Source: Yanshouia hominis (lineage in GTDB: Bacteria > Bacillota > Clostridia > Oscillospirales > Ruminococcaceae). Taken from it: DNA of 33,439 nucleotides. This document shows, piece after piece, positions 1 through 7,376 of the stretch. The DNA lies in NCBI GenBank assembly GCA_014385025.1, contig JACRTB010000026.1, forward strand, positions 1 through 33,439, given 5' to 3'. Positions within the stretch are counted from its first letter, which is position 1. Each line of letters begins with the position of its first letter. The position numbers and the translations under genes were made by a program. A model generated the notes under the pieces. It saw only the letters and a program-made list of their open reading frames with translations, was not told where the DNA came from and did no database searches.

Positions 1-50
1 CCTTTTGCTCTGAATGCGGTTGGCAAACCTGCGCTTAGTTTAGCAAAAGG
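1..50. repeat. Short inverted repeat at window edge
   Basis: CCTTTTGCT at 1-9 is the reverse complement of AGCAAAAGG at 42-50, with a 32-base gap. It may be the end of a structured element cut by the window edge. Nothing else is recognised in the first 75 bases. Confidence 0.25.
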
Positions 51-75
51 AGGTTTTCTTGTATCTAAAGATTTT

Positions 76-406
76 TTATTCCACCAGCATAGCTGGTGGT
101 TTATTTTCGCTGAAGCTACCCTCTTTGCGGATATAGTCGCGGTTTTCCTGATGCGTACCATGTACAGGCTCAATGTGTGCGCCGTAAAAACGTTTCATGG
201 AGGGTATCAAACATCACGCCATTGCGGAACACCGTATAAACATGCGTATGAGGTGTTTTGTTTTCTCCGATTTCGTCGCACATGCAGCAATAAACAAGAC
301 TTGGAAACTGCTCAAGTATTTCCCAAATATGTGAGTGGGTATAGCCATGGATTTCAGGATTATTGATCGTCAATTGGTATTTTCGACTGGATTTGCTTCT
401 TGCCAT
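76..406 (-). pseudogene. rep: CRESS-type Rep, N-terminal HUH endonuclease part (inverted, frameshifted)
   Basis: Read leftward from ATG at 406 (GAAAGGGG just upstream), the product has the three HUH-Rep motifs in order: motif I YQLTINNP near residue 10, motif II HTHVYTVF near residue 55, and motif III RDYIRKEG with the nicking tyrosine. A one-base frameshift lies between motifs II and III, near 200 (MFDTL then KRFYGAHIE in the next frame). The protein would nick the origin at 445-473 and start rolling-circle replication. Its helicase half is on the opposite strand at 464-1177: the segment 121-478 appears inverted, and rejoining it places YIRKEG directly before KWSDDQKHETNLPETFEE. Motif identification is strong; the inversion is inferred from matching ends. 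Confidence 0.7.
81..107. terminator. Hairpin, probable terminator
   Basis: Arms CCACCAGC (81-88) and GCTGGTGG (92-99) pair perfectly around ATA, followed on the plus strand by TTTATTTT. It would end rightward transcription entering from outside the window; the short tail makes it a weak intrinsic terminator. It overlaps the end of the leftward rep fragment. Confidence 0.45.
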
Positions 407-444
407 AGAGGCCCCTTTCTCAAAGTGTACACAGGTTTCAATAC

Positions 445-473
445 GTGCAAGGGGTAATACTAACCCCTTGCAC
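445..473 (-). other. Rolling-circle origin stem-loop with CRESS nonanucleotide
   Basis: Two perfect 11-base arms, GTGCAAGGGGT (445-455) and its complement (463-473), enclose a 7-base loop. On the minus strand the loop region reads TAGTATTAC, the nonanucleotide nicked by circovirus/nanovirus-type and bacterial CRESS-like Reps. It lies about 40 bases upstream of the HUH-domain start codon on the same strand, the usual origin position in these replicons. The motif match is seen directly; function is inferred from the family. Confidence 0.8.
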
Positions 474-1177
474 CTTATGGTAAATGGTCCGATGATCAAA
501 AACATGAAACCAATCTCCCCGAAACCTTTGAGGAACGAGGAGAAATGCCGCCTGACCGCGTAGCCGGGAAAACAGATTCAGAGATCATTTATGAAATGGT
601 GAAAGATGGTGCCAGTAATTTCGATATCCTAGAATCTTTTCCTAGTGCGATGAACCGTCTTGACAAAATTGAACGGGCCAGACAAACCCTTTTACAAGAG
701 AAGCAAAAAAATCTTTTTCGCCAGTTAGAAGTTTCCTATATTTATGGAGATACCGGTGTAGGCAAAACGAGAAGCGTCATGGAACAATATGGATATCAAA
801 ACGTATATCGCGTTACAAATTACCAGCACCCTTTTGATGGTTATAAAGGACAGGATGTCATTGTCTTTGAGGAATTTCGCAGCAGCTTACCCGCTAAGGA
901 AATGCTGAACTATCTGGATGGCTATCCTCTGGAACTACCCTGCCGTTATTCTGATCGTCAGGCATGTTATACCAAAGTCTTCCTTATCACAAATATTCCC
1001 ATTGATAAGCAGTATCCAAATGTTCAGGTAGAAGAACCTGAAACCTATCAGGCATTCTTAAGACGCATCCATCATGTTATTTATCAACAGATAGACGGAA
1101 CGCAAAAGACTATTCTCCCTGTGGTAGACTGGGCCGAATCACCTTGGCCGGAGGGGAGCGAACAAGCCCATGTTTAA
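464..1177 (+). pseudogene. rep: CRESS-type Rep, C-terminal SF3 helicase part
   Basis: The frame is open from 464. ATG at 545 (preceded by GAGGAG) is the first start and gives 210 residues. SF3 helicase signatures are in order: Walker A GDTGVGKT near residue 68 of the 545 frame, Walker B VIVFEEF near 105, and the sensor/motif C stretch VFLITN near 148. Codons before ATG 545 (KWSDDQKHETNLPETFEERGE) look like the normal interdomain linker of Firmicutes Reps, so this is the second half of a Rep whose nickase half is inverted at 76-406. The stop overlaps the next start. A separately translated helicase from ATG 545 is possible but would lack the nickase. Confidence 0.75.
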
Positions 1178-1361
1178 GGATTATCCCGATGTAATGACAG
1201 TAAAGCAAGTTTCTCAAGCACTTGGAATTGGACTTAATAAAACATATGAATTAGTGAATAACCGGGTAATAGGAAGCAAACGAATTGGGAAGAAAATACT
1301 TGTGCCAAAACACTGCTTGATAGACTTTATTGAGTCTGCCCGCTATAATATAACTCTGTAA
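1170..1361 (+). CDS. Small HTH DNA-binding protein, excisionase-like
   Basis: A 63-residue protein whose ATG overlaps the rep stop codon; GGAGGGGAG lies about 12 bases upstream. It has the MerR/excisionase-type winged-helix pattern: MTVKQVSQALGIGLNKTYELV (recognition region, residues 9-29) followed by RIGKKILVPKHCLIDFI. Such helix_turn_helix_17-type proteins sit beside tyrosine integrases and usually direct excision or control the integrase. Position between rep and integrase supports this role. It appears intact. Confidence 0.7.
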   Translation: MFKDYPDVMTVKQVSQALGIGLNKTYELVNNRVIGSKRIGKKILVPKHCLIDFIESARYNITL

Positions 1362-1398
1362 TGGCAGGTAATTTAACTGTCTGAAAGGAGTTTTTTGA

Positions 1399-2546
1399 AT
1401 GACAGGCAGCCTGCAAGTTAAAAAAGATACATATTATATGGTACTGAATCTATATGACAAATCAGGAAAAAGAAAGCAGAAATGGATTTCAACCGACCTC
1501 CCTGTAAAAGGGAACAGAAAGAGGGCGGAAAAGCTGTTACGGGAGGCATTAAACGCCTATGAAATGCAACAAATCAAGCCCACCTGTGATTTAGCGATGC
1601 GGTACGTCTGTGGCTTAAAGAAGCCGCTGTCCGGGTGGATGAAGTAACCCTCCAAGGATATGAAACATTGGCAGAATGCCATATCCTTCCTTACTTTGAC
1701 AAAACCAAAATTCGACTTATAGACGTCACACGAACCACTTTGCAAACCTACATCAATGAAAAGCGGGAACATGGACGTATGGACGGGAAAGGAGGGCTTT
1801 CTACCGCCAGCCTTCGACTGCATAAGAATATCCTTTACCAGACGTTGAAAGGAGCTGTCAGAGATGGTCTGATTGCAACAAATCCCTGTGAATTTGTATC
1901 CTTGCCGCAAGCAAACCGTCACGAAAACGGATTCTATACAGTGGAGCAACTGAACAGGCTTTTTGATGCAATCAAGGAAGAATCCCTTTCCCCGCTGGTG
2001 AAAATTACTGCGCTTTATGGCCTGCGGAGAAGTGAAGCTCTTGGTTTGAAATGGGACAGCATCGACTTTGAAGCAAACAGTCTCACTATTCGCCATACGG
2101 TTGCTAAGGTCAAAACAGCAGTAGAGAAGGACAAAACAAAAAACGCTTCAAGTTATCGTTCCTTCCCTCTTACGAAAGAAGCGGCCAACCTTTTCCGGGC
2201 AATTAAGGAGCAGGAAAAGGAAAATCAAAAATTGTTTGGCAAAGAATATTGCCGCAACGACTATATATTCAAATGGGTCGATGGCAGGCCCTTCTCGACC
2301 GATTATGTTAGCAAACGTTTTAACTCTCTGCTTAAAAAACATGAGCTCCCACATATCCGCTTTCATGATCTACGTCATAGCTGTGCTAGTTTTCTAATTG
2401 CAATGGGATATAGCCTTAAGGATGTTCAAGAGTGGTTAGGACATTCTGACATCAAGATGACGGCTAATGTATATGCCCATCTCGATATTAGCCGAAAAAT
2501 TGGGATTGCCAGTCAATTGGAACAACCATTTCAGGAGGTAGGTTAG
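1399..2546 (+). pseudogene. int: Tyrosine integrase, frameshifted
   Basis: AAAGGAGT precedes ATG 1399. The first frame (to 1647) encodes the arm-binding start, MTGSLQVKKDTYYMVLNLYD and following residues. Near 1585-1600 homology moves to the other frame (FSDAVRLWLKEAAVRVDEVTLQGYE), which runs to 2546, so one base has been lost or gained. The catalytic part is otherwise complete: Arg in ALYGLRRSEALGL, HDLRHS, LGHS, and the nucleophile Tyr in ANVYAH. The family carries out site-specific integration and excision, commonly at tRNA 3' ends. It sits 105 bp from a tRNA-Ala fragment. An internal ATG at 1635 could give a 303-residue product without the arm-binding domain. A sequencing error is an alternative to true decay. 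Confidence 0.8.
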
Positions 2547-2605
2547 CGAAGGAGATAGAGAAGTGTTAGAAAAAGTGTTAAAAAATGGCGATAAAGCAAA
2601 ACAAA

Positions 2606-2650
2606 AAATCGCCTGTTAGCCAAACAAATGGCTTAAACAAGCGATTTCTT
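2606..2650 (+). terminator. Hairpin after integrase
   Basis: AAATCGC (2606-2612) pairs with GCGATTT (2641-2647), with an inner pairing of TTAGCCA and TGGCTTAA. It is 60 bp downstream of the integrase stop and immediately before the tRNA fragment. It probably terminates the integrase transcript. Confidence 0.5.
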
Positions 2651-2651
2651 T

Positions 2652-2710
<59 letters not shown>

Positions 2711-2824
2711 GAGTCCATCGGTTACATACCCCTCTAAATGGAACTCGGAGATGCGCTTTGATACGTAGGAAAGCACCCGATTATCAAGGTTTTCTCTATC
2801 CTACATTATAATTTAGAGAATGTC

Positions 2825-2858
2825 AACGCCGCCCAATGGAGACTATGGGCGGCGTTTT
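2825..2858. terminator. Strong hairpin, probable bidirectional terminator
   Basis: AACGCCGCCCA (2825-2835) and TGGGCGGCGTT (2846-2856) form an 11-bp perfect stem with T residues on one side and A residues on the other. It insulates the parB operon from the integrase side. Confidence 0.6.
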
Positions 2859-2871
2859 CATATACTCCCGC

Positions 2872-2900
2872 AGGCCGATCCGAAAGGTTTGGCCTTTTTT
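2872..2900 (+). terminator. Hairpin with T-run before parB-like gene
   Basis: AGGCC near 2872 and GGCCT pair and are followed by six T residues ending at 2900. It lies 30 bp upstream of the parB-like start, so it may be a terminator for upstream reading or a leader attenuator. Confidence 0.45.
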
Positions 2901-2928
2901 CATGCCTTGAAAAAGGAGGTAAATGTGA

Positions 2929-4368
2929 ATGGCAGACGAAACGAAAATCCCCGGCGCGGATGAAACGCCCGCGCCGGAGGCCCATGCTCCTGAAACGCCG
3001 GGCCCCCCTGCTGGGGCGGAGCATCCCGCTCCTGAAACGCTCGACGGCCCTTCCCCGGAGGGGCATGAGGAGCAGGGTATCATTCCGGGCATGGGAGACA
3101 ATTCTGTCTCCACGGGCAAGGTTGTCGATCTGACGGCGGCGCGGGCCGCCGCTGAAAAGAAGGAGCAGCCCACGGTGGAGGACGCTGCGCCCAAGGACAA
3201 GAGCGTGCGCTCCGGCTCTGGTGCTGGGCCGGATGACCGGGAGCCGTGGGAAAAATCGTGGGAGGAGCTGGAGGCGGAAACGAAAGCCCAGGGCCGCCAG
3301 AGCCGTTCTTCCAAAGGTAGGACGGCCAAGGGTGCGAAAGCTGATAAGCCCCCCGCCAAGGACAAGGCCCCCACCAAGGGCGCGCCGACCGCATCGCGCA
3401 AGGCCGGGCGGCCCAAGAAGGGAAAAACCGCGCCGATCAAGGAGGCGCCCCCGGCTCCGGCCCCTGCGCCTGAGCCTACCGTTCCCCGCGACGCCTCCAG
3501 CGGCGTGGAGGAGAAGGTTGAATATATCAACCTCTCCGAGCTCCACCCCTCCCCGCTAAATCCCTTCGGGGTGCGGGATGACACGGAAATGAAAGCCCTT
3601 GTGGAAAGCGTCAAGTCGGGCCGGGTGAACCAGCCCGCTCTGGTGCGCCCCCGCGAGGACGGCGGCTATGAGATTATTGCGGGCCACAGGCGGCACAAGG
3701 CCAGCGAACTGGCCGGGTATTTCAATATGCCGTGTATTGTCCGGCAAATGACCGATGACGAGGCGATCATCGCTATGACGGATGATAACCTCCGGCACCG
3801 GGAAAAGCTGCTTCCCAGCGAAAAGGCCCTTGCCATTAAACAGCAATATGAGGCCATCAAGCACCAGGGGGCCCGTGGCGACGACGAGGAGGCGGGAACG
3901 CTCTCCCTGGCCCAAGTGGGTGAGCGCAACGGCATGAGCGTCAAGACGGTGCAGCGGTATGTCTGGCTGGATGACCTTGTGCCGGAGTTGAAAGAGCGCA
4001 TGGACGGCGGCAAGCTGTCCTTTACCCCCGCCGTGGAGATTTCCCGCATCCGGCCCAAGCTCCAAAAGTATATTGCCGTTTCCATTGACGGGCTGGGCTC
4101 CCCCTCCCAGGGCCAGGGAAAGCGGATGCGGGAGCTGGACAAAAAAGGGGAGCTAACCCCTGACAGGATCGACGGAATTATGGGTGAAGAAAAGAAAAAG
4201 GAGGATCGTGACGTGATTATCCCTTACACTGAATTGGAAGAGTTCTTTGACAAAGAAGTTACCCCCCAGGATATGAAGGACAAGATTTTGGCCCTGCTGG
4301 CTGAGGACAAAGAGAAGCATCCCCCGGAGCTGGGCAGGGGGGACAAAAAGGTGGAGATTGAAAAGTAA
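2929..4368 (+). CDS. ParB/Spo0J-like partition protein with long disordered N-terminus
   Basis: Start ATG 2929 follows AAAAAGGAGG. Residues 1-190 are Ala/Pro/Glu/Lys-rich low-complexity sequence with no fold evident. The ParB core follows: INLSELHPSPLNPFG (about 200), the CTP-binding motif AGHRRHKASELAG (about 250), and NLRHREKLLPSEKALA. An HTH stretch (QVGERNGMSVKTVQRYVWL) lies near 335. ParB proteins load on parS-like sites and partition DNA with ParA; no parA gene is seen nearby, so it may act in element maintenance or regulation. At 479 residues it is much longer than a typical 280-300-residue ParB because of the N-terminal tail. It leads the ICE-1 operon. Confidence 0.85.
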   Translation: MADETKIPGADETPAPEAHAPETPGPPAGAEHPAPETLDGPSPEGHEEQGIIPGMGDNSVSTGKVVDLTAARAAAEKKEQPTVEDAAPKDKSVRSGSGAGPDDREPWEKSWEELEAETKAQGRQSRSSKGRTAKGAKADKPPAKDKAPTKGAPTASRKAGRPKKGKTAPIKEAPPAPAPAPEPTVPRDASSGVEEKVEYINLSELHPSPLNPFGVRDDTEMKALVESVKSGRVNQPALVRPREDGGYEIIAGHRRHKASELAGYFNMPCIVRQMTDDEAIIAMTDDNLRHREKLLPSEKALAIKQQYEAIKHQGARGDDEEAGTLSLAQVGERNGMSVKTVQRYVWLDDLVPELKERMDGGKLSFTPAVEISRIRPKLQKYIAVSIDGLGSPSQGQGKRMRELDKKGELTPDRIDGIMGEEKKKEDRDVIIPYTELEEFFDKEVTPQDMKDKILALLAEDKEKHPPELGRGDKKVEIEK

Positions 4369-4392
4369 CCTCTGGTCATCGTGGCCAGAGGT
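4368..4392 (+). repeat. Stop-codon-adjacent stem-loop, copy 1
   Basis: ACCTCTGGTCA (4368-4378) pairs with TGGCCAGAGGT (4382-4392), including one G-T wobble, around a TCG triloop. It overlaps the last base of the parB-like stop codon. Copies 2 and 3 lie just after the stops at 5812 and 17539. Confidence 0.7.
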
Positions 4393-4424
4393 GCTTTATT
4401 CCCCCGCCGCGTCCCCGTGATCAT

Positions 4425-4596
4425 GGCTCTGGTGGAATATCCCCCGTCGCCGCCTATTTTCGGGCACAGGCGGGGATGGCCGTCAAGGGTGGTGGGGCAG
4501 GGGCCCCGGCACCGCCGCTTGCGGCGGCTTGCCCTTGACGGACAGCCCCGGCTGTGGCATACCCAGCGGCGCGACGGGGGCATATCCTCCAGAGCC
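4425..4596 (+). ncRNA. Candidate large structured RNA (imperfect hairpin about 170 nt)
   Basis: The 66-67-nt arms 4425-4491 and 4531-4596 are imperfect reverse complements. The innermost 25 bases pair with three mismatches (outer limit CACAG/CTGTG, inner limit CAAGGG/CCCTTG). The outer part pairs GGCTCTGG with CCAGAGCC and CCCCCGTCG with CGACGGGGG. The apical region holds a second hairpin, CCGCCGC (4512-4518) with GCGGCGG (4521-4527). No ORF with a ribosome site uses this stretch. It could be a leader or regulatory RNA, a DNA cruciform site, or a remnant of a small palindromic element. Confidence 0.5.
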
Positions 4597-4600
4597 GCCC

Positions 4601-4622
4601 CCTTCCCCATGAATGGGGAAGG
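4601..4622 (+). repeat. Perfect 10-bp-arm hairpin
   Basis: CCTTCCCCAT (4601-4610) and ATGGGGAAGG (4613-4622) form a perfect stem with a two-base gap, directly after the large hairpin and 60 bp before the next gene. It lacks a T-run, so it is probably part of the same structured leader. Confidence 0.5.
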
Positions 4623-4683
4623 GCGGGGGGATAGGGCTGACCCGTCCCCCCTACAACTCAATTTAGAAGTGGAGGTTTTCGAT

Positions 4684-5037
4684 ATGAAAAGACCCCTTGC
4701 GTATATTACCGCCGCGTGGAGCGGCGACCCCTGCGCGGCCACGGATCAGGCGGCGGAATACTGCCGCTCCGTGTACGAGGCGGGCTTCTCCCCGATCTGT
4801 CCGGCGCTGTTCCTTCCCCTGTTTCTCAATGACGGGGTGCCGGAGGAGCACAAGAACGGCATCGACATGGGCCGTGATCTGCTGCGGCGCTCCCGTGTGT
4901 TGGTGGTGTGCGGCCATACCGTCACCGAGTCCATGAAAAACGACATCGCGGTGGCCCAGCGGCTGGGGATCACGGCCACCACCCTGGAGGGCATCCTGAC
5001 TGTGAAGGGACAGGGCCGGGGCAAGCATGGCCGCTAA
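4684..5037 (+). CDS. DUF4406/DUF7768-like (nucleoside deoxyribosyltransferase-like fold) protein
   Basis: The start is ATG 4684 (GGAGG at 4671-4675); a longer frame from 4381 would run through the structured region and has no ribosome site. The 117-residue product starts MKRPLAYITAAWSG, then has YCRSVYEAGFSPICPALFLP, ending with RRSRVLVVCG and MKNDIAVAQRLGI. These match the pattern of small Rossmann-like deoxyribosyltransferase-fold proteins common in phages and ICEs (nucleotide-binding first strand, SRVLVVCG strand, MKNDI helix). Substrate is unknown. The stop overlaps the next start by 11 bases, indicating translational coupling. Confidence 0.65.
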   Translation: MKRPLAYITAAWSGDPCAATDQAAEYCRSVYEAGFSPICPALFLPLFLNDGVPEEHKNGIDMGRDLLRRSRVLVVCGHTVTESMKNDIAVAQRLGITATTLEGILTVKGQGRGKHGR

Positions 5038-5812
5038 GAAGGGCGGGCCGGGCGCTCCGCTGCTCTCCGAGCCCGCTGTGCAGGAGCTCCTGGGGCTTAT
5101 GGCCGCCCACAACGCGCCGGGCCAGCGGGATATGCTGGCGATGCTCCAACAGATCGCGGGGCTGGAAAAACAGCTCAATGCGGCGGTGGAGGAGTTGACG
5201 GCTATGCGCCGGGAACTGGCGGAGGCGCGGGAAAGCCCGGTAAAGCGCACCTTGCAGAACGCGGTGAAGGCGCTGGAAAAGAGTGTGGCCGCCCTGCGGG
5301 AGCGGCTGGGCGCTGTGAAAGCGGCTGTGGTCGATGGCTGCAAGCGGGCGGTGGCGGCGTTCAAGGAACAGGGCGTTTCGGCGCTGGCGCATACGGCGGA
5401 GTTCTTCCACATCCGCCCGGCGCTGGAGGCTGTGGGGCGGGAGCTGGACAAGGCCATCGCCCACGACGAAAACGCGCTGACCACAATCCAGGCGGCGGCC
5501 ACGGAGTACCACGAGGCGGGGCTCCACCTGAAAAACGCGCTTCGGGCCGTGACGGGCCGGGAGCCTGTGGCGGAGCCCAAGGGCCCCGGCGCTCTGGCCC
5601 GCGCCCTGGCTGGCCCCTTCAAGGCGGAGCGTTCCCTCCTGAGCTCTATGAAAGGCCGGGCGGAGGGCGCTCTCAATCGGCTGGGACATTTGGAACAGGC
5701 CGCCGAGCGGCCCCCGATCCGCCAGACGATTGAGGAGTTTAACGCAAAAATCGCGGCGGCCCGAGAGGGGCAGGAAAAGACCGCGCCCACCGTCAAGCGC
5801 AATGAACGATGA
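5027..5812 (+). CDS. DUF6674-like protein, coiled-coil and Ala-rich
   Basis: A 261-residue, Ala/Glu/Arg-rich protein beginning inside the end of the preceding gene. It opens with GAPLLSEPAVQELLGLM, then long predicted helices (residues 40-110, heptad-like Leu/Ala pattern) and a conserved-looking block AHTAEFFHIRPALEAVGREL near 125. I recognise it as the DUF6674 type found beside pcfB and virD4 in clostridial elements; function is unknown. No signal peptide or membrane segment is seen, so it is likely cytoplasmic. Followed five bases later by stem-loop copy 2. Confidence 0.55.
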   Translation: MAAKKGGPGAPLLSEPAVQELLGLMAAHNAPGQRDMLAMLQQIAGLEKQLNAAVEELTAMRRELAEARESPVKRTLQNAVKALEKSVAALRERLGAVKAAVVDGCKRAVAAFKEQGVSALAHTAEFFHIRPALEAVGRELDKAIAHDENALTTIQAAATEYHEAGLHLKNALRAVTGREPVAEPKGPGALARALAGPFKAERSLLSSMKGRAEGALNRLGHLEQAAERPPIRQTIEEFNAKIAAAREGQEKTAPTVKRNER

Positions 5813-5813
5813 T

Positions 5814-5837
5814 ACCTCTGGTCATCCTGGCCAGAGG
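5814..5837 (+). repeat. Stop-codon-adjacent stem-loop, copy 2
   Basis: ACCTCTGGTCA (5814-5824) and TGGCCAGAGGC (5828-5837) around TCC: the same stem as copy 1 except for the triloop and last base. It begins two bases after the stop at 5812 and lies before the ribosome site of the pcfB-like gene. There is no T-run. Confidence 0.7.
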
Positions 5838-5863
5838 CGCGCCCCCGGAAAGGAGGGGTTTTC

Positions 5864-6343
5864 CTGATAGACGAGGACGTTTCCCGGCGCACCATCGCCG
5901 TCTACGTCAAAACCGGCAAGCTGACGGCGCGGGCGCTGGCCTACGCGCTGGGAGCGGCGGCCCGGCAGATCCGCAAGGCCCAGCGGGCCGGGCAAGCGCC
6001 CCATGGCAAGCAGAGCGCGAGGAAGCTCATGCGCCACGGCGGGGACACCAGCGGCATGGAGCTGCCCGGCGATACTCGGCTTTTTGACCGGGTGGCCCGG
6101 CGCTGGGGCGTGGACTACGCTATCCGGCCCGTGCAAAAGGGCAAATATTTGTTGTTGTTCAAGGCAAATCAGGCCGATGCCATCACCGGCTGTTTTTCGG
6201 AATACTCCCAGCGTATGCTGAACCGGGGCAAGGGCCGCCGCCTCCCCATGCGGGAACAGCTCAAGCAGGCACAGGAGCAAGCGCGGCGGCAGCCGGAGCT
6301 CCAGCGTGACCGGGAAAAGGAGGTGGCGCGTGAGGACAGATAA
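5864..6343 (+). CDS. pcfB: PcfB-like protein (DUF3801), conjugation accessory
   Basis: The frame matches DUF3801/PcfB from IDEDVSRRTIAVYVKTGKL onward: TARALAYALGAAARQIRKA (about 22-40), GKQSARKLMRHGG, ELPGDTRLFDRVARRWGVDYAI and KYLLLFKANQADAITGCFSEY. PcfB of enterococcal pCF10 helps relaxosome docking to the coupling protein, and here virD4 follows with overlap. The N-terminal matching sequence begins before any ATG; CTG at 5864 sits 6-7 bases after AGGAGGGG (5851-5858), so a CTG start (159 residues) is the best choice. The first ATG (6029) would lose a third of the protein. Confidence 0.75.
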   Translation: MIDEDVSRRTIAVYVKTGKLTARALAYALGAAARQIRKAQRAGQAPHGKQSARKLMRHGGDTSGMELPGDTRLFDRVARRWGVDYAIRPVQKGKYLLLFKANQADAITGCFSEYSQRMLNRGKGRRLPMREQLKQAQEQARRQPELQRDREKEVAREDR

Positions 6344-7288
6344 GCTGCGCAAGTACATTCTTCCCAACATCCCCTATCTGTTTGTGCTGTGGGCCTGCCT
6401 GAAAGTGGGGACGGCCTACCGGCTGGCGGCGGGGGCCGGATTTGGTGAAAAGCTCCTGGGGACGATCCAGACCATCGGCCCGGCGTTTGCGGACTTCGCG
6501 CCGGGCCTCGTCCCCTTCGATTGGCTGGTGGGCATCCTGGGGGCGGTTGGTTTCCGCCTGCTCATCCACTTCAAGACCAAAAAGGCAAAAAAGTACCGGC
6601 CTGACGTGGAGTACGGCTCCGCCCGCTGGGGGACGGAAAAGGACATCAAGCCCTTTATCGATCCCAAGTTTGAAAACAATATCATCCTCACCGCCACCGA
6701 GCGGCTGACCATGAACACCCGTCCCAAAATCCCCGGCAACGCCCGCAATCTGAATTGCGCCATCATCGGCTCGTCGGGCTCAGGCAAGACCCGGTTCTGG
6801 CTCACGCCTAATTTACTCCAGGCAAATGGCTGTTCTTATGTCTGCGTTGACCCCAAGGGCGGGGTGCTCTCCCAGGTAGGGTATTTCCTTCAAAAAAAGC
6901 AGGGGTACAGGATCAGGGTATTCAATACCATTGATTTTTCCAAGAGTATGCACTACAATCCGCTGGCCTATATCCACAACGAGGCGGACATTCTAAAGTT
7001 CGTGGATGCCCTGATTTCCAACACCAAGGGCGAGGGCAAGGAGGGTGATCCCTTTTGGACAAAGGCAGAGACTTTGCTCTACTGCGCCCTGATTGCCTAT
7101 ATCATTTTCGAGGGGCCGGAGCAGGACAGGAATATGAATACCCTGGTGGATATGATCAGCGGCATGGAAGTAAAAGAGGATGACGAGGACTACATGAACG
7201 CGGTGGATTATATGTTCGCCGGGCTGGAAAAGCGCAAGCCGGATTGCTTCGCGGTGAAGCAATACCGCAAGTACAAATTAAGCAGCGG
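6330..7288 (+). pseudogene. virD4: VirD4/TraG coupling protein, 5' part (interrupted by IME-1)
   Basis: The start is GTG 6330 after AAAAGGAGG (6315-6323), overlapping the pcfB-like stop. There are two N-terminal membrane segments (PNIPYLFVLWACLKVG near 12; FDWLVGILGAVGFRLLI near 65), then YGSARWGTEKDI, the Walker A loop GSSGSGKT near residue 147 and VCVDPKGG. The gene stops matching after KYKLSSG (residue 320), where IME-1 begins at 7289. The remainder is at 16660-17539. Joined, 959 + 880 bases make exactly 613 codons including the stop. The type IV coupling ATPase normally brings the relaxosome to the secretion channel; with IME-1 present it lacks Walker B and is not functional. Confidence 0.9.
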
Positions 7289-7298
7289 TGTTGTATGC

Positions 7299-7340
7299 TC
7301 TAAGAGACTTCTTAATCAAGCAAGTGAGAAGTCTCTTAGA
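7299..7340. repeat. 14-bp perfect inverted repeat at IME-1 left end
   Basis: TCTAAGAGACTTCT (7299-7312) is repeated inverted at 7327-7340 with a 14-base gap. It begins 10 bp inside the left crossover point and 37 bp before the recombinase start. It may be a recombinase-binding arm, an operator or an attenuator against read-through from virD4; no T-run follows. Confidence 0.65.
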
Positions 7341-7376
7341 ACACATAACCCAAAACCGAAGAAAGGAGCGCAAACT

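Larger units (their letters stand above)
2711..2928. other. Non-coding segment between tRNA fragment and parB-like gene
   Basis: No gene is seen. It contains an imperfect spaced repeat (CTCTAAA near 2732 and TTTAGAG near 2812), which could be integrase arm sites, and two terminator-like hairpins listed separately. Confidence 0.4.

Noticed and set aside
2806-3614. Long minus-strand frames opposite the parB-like gene
   Set aside because: They mirror the low-complexity Ala/Pro coding region of the parB-like gene and have no start signal.
4381-4683. N-terminal extension of the DUF4406-like protein
   Set aside because: It runs through the large hairpin without a ribosome site; ATG 4684 has a proper one.
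4663-5895. 410-residue open frame on the minus strand
   Set aside because: Ser/Ala/Arg-rich shadow opposite the GC-rich 4684 and 5027 genes; no ribosome site or recognisable domain.
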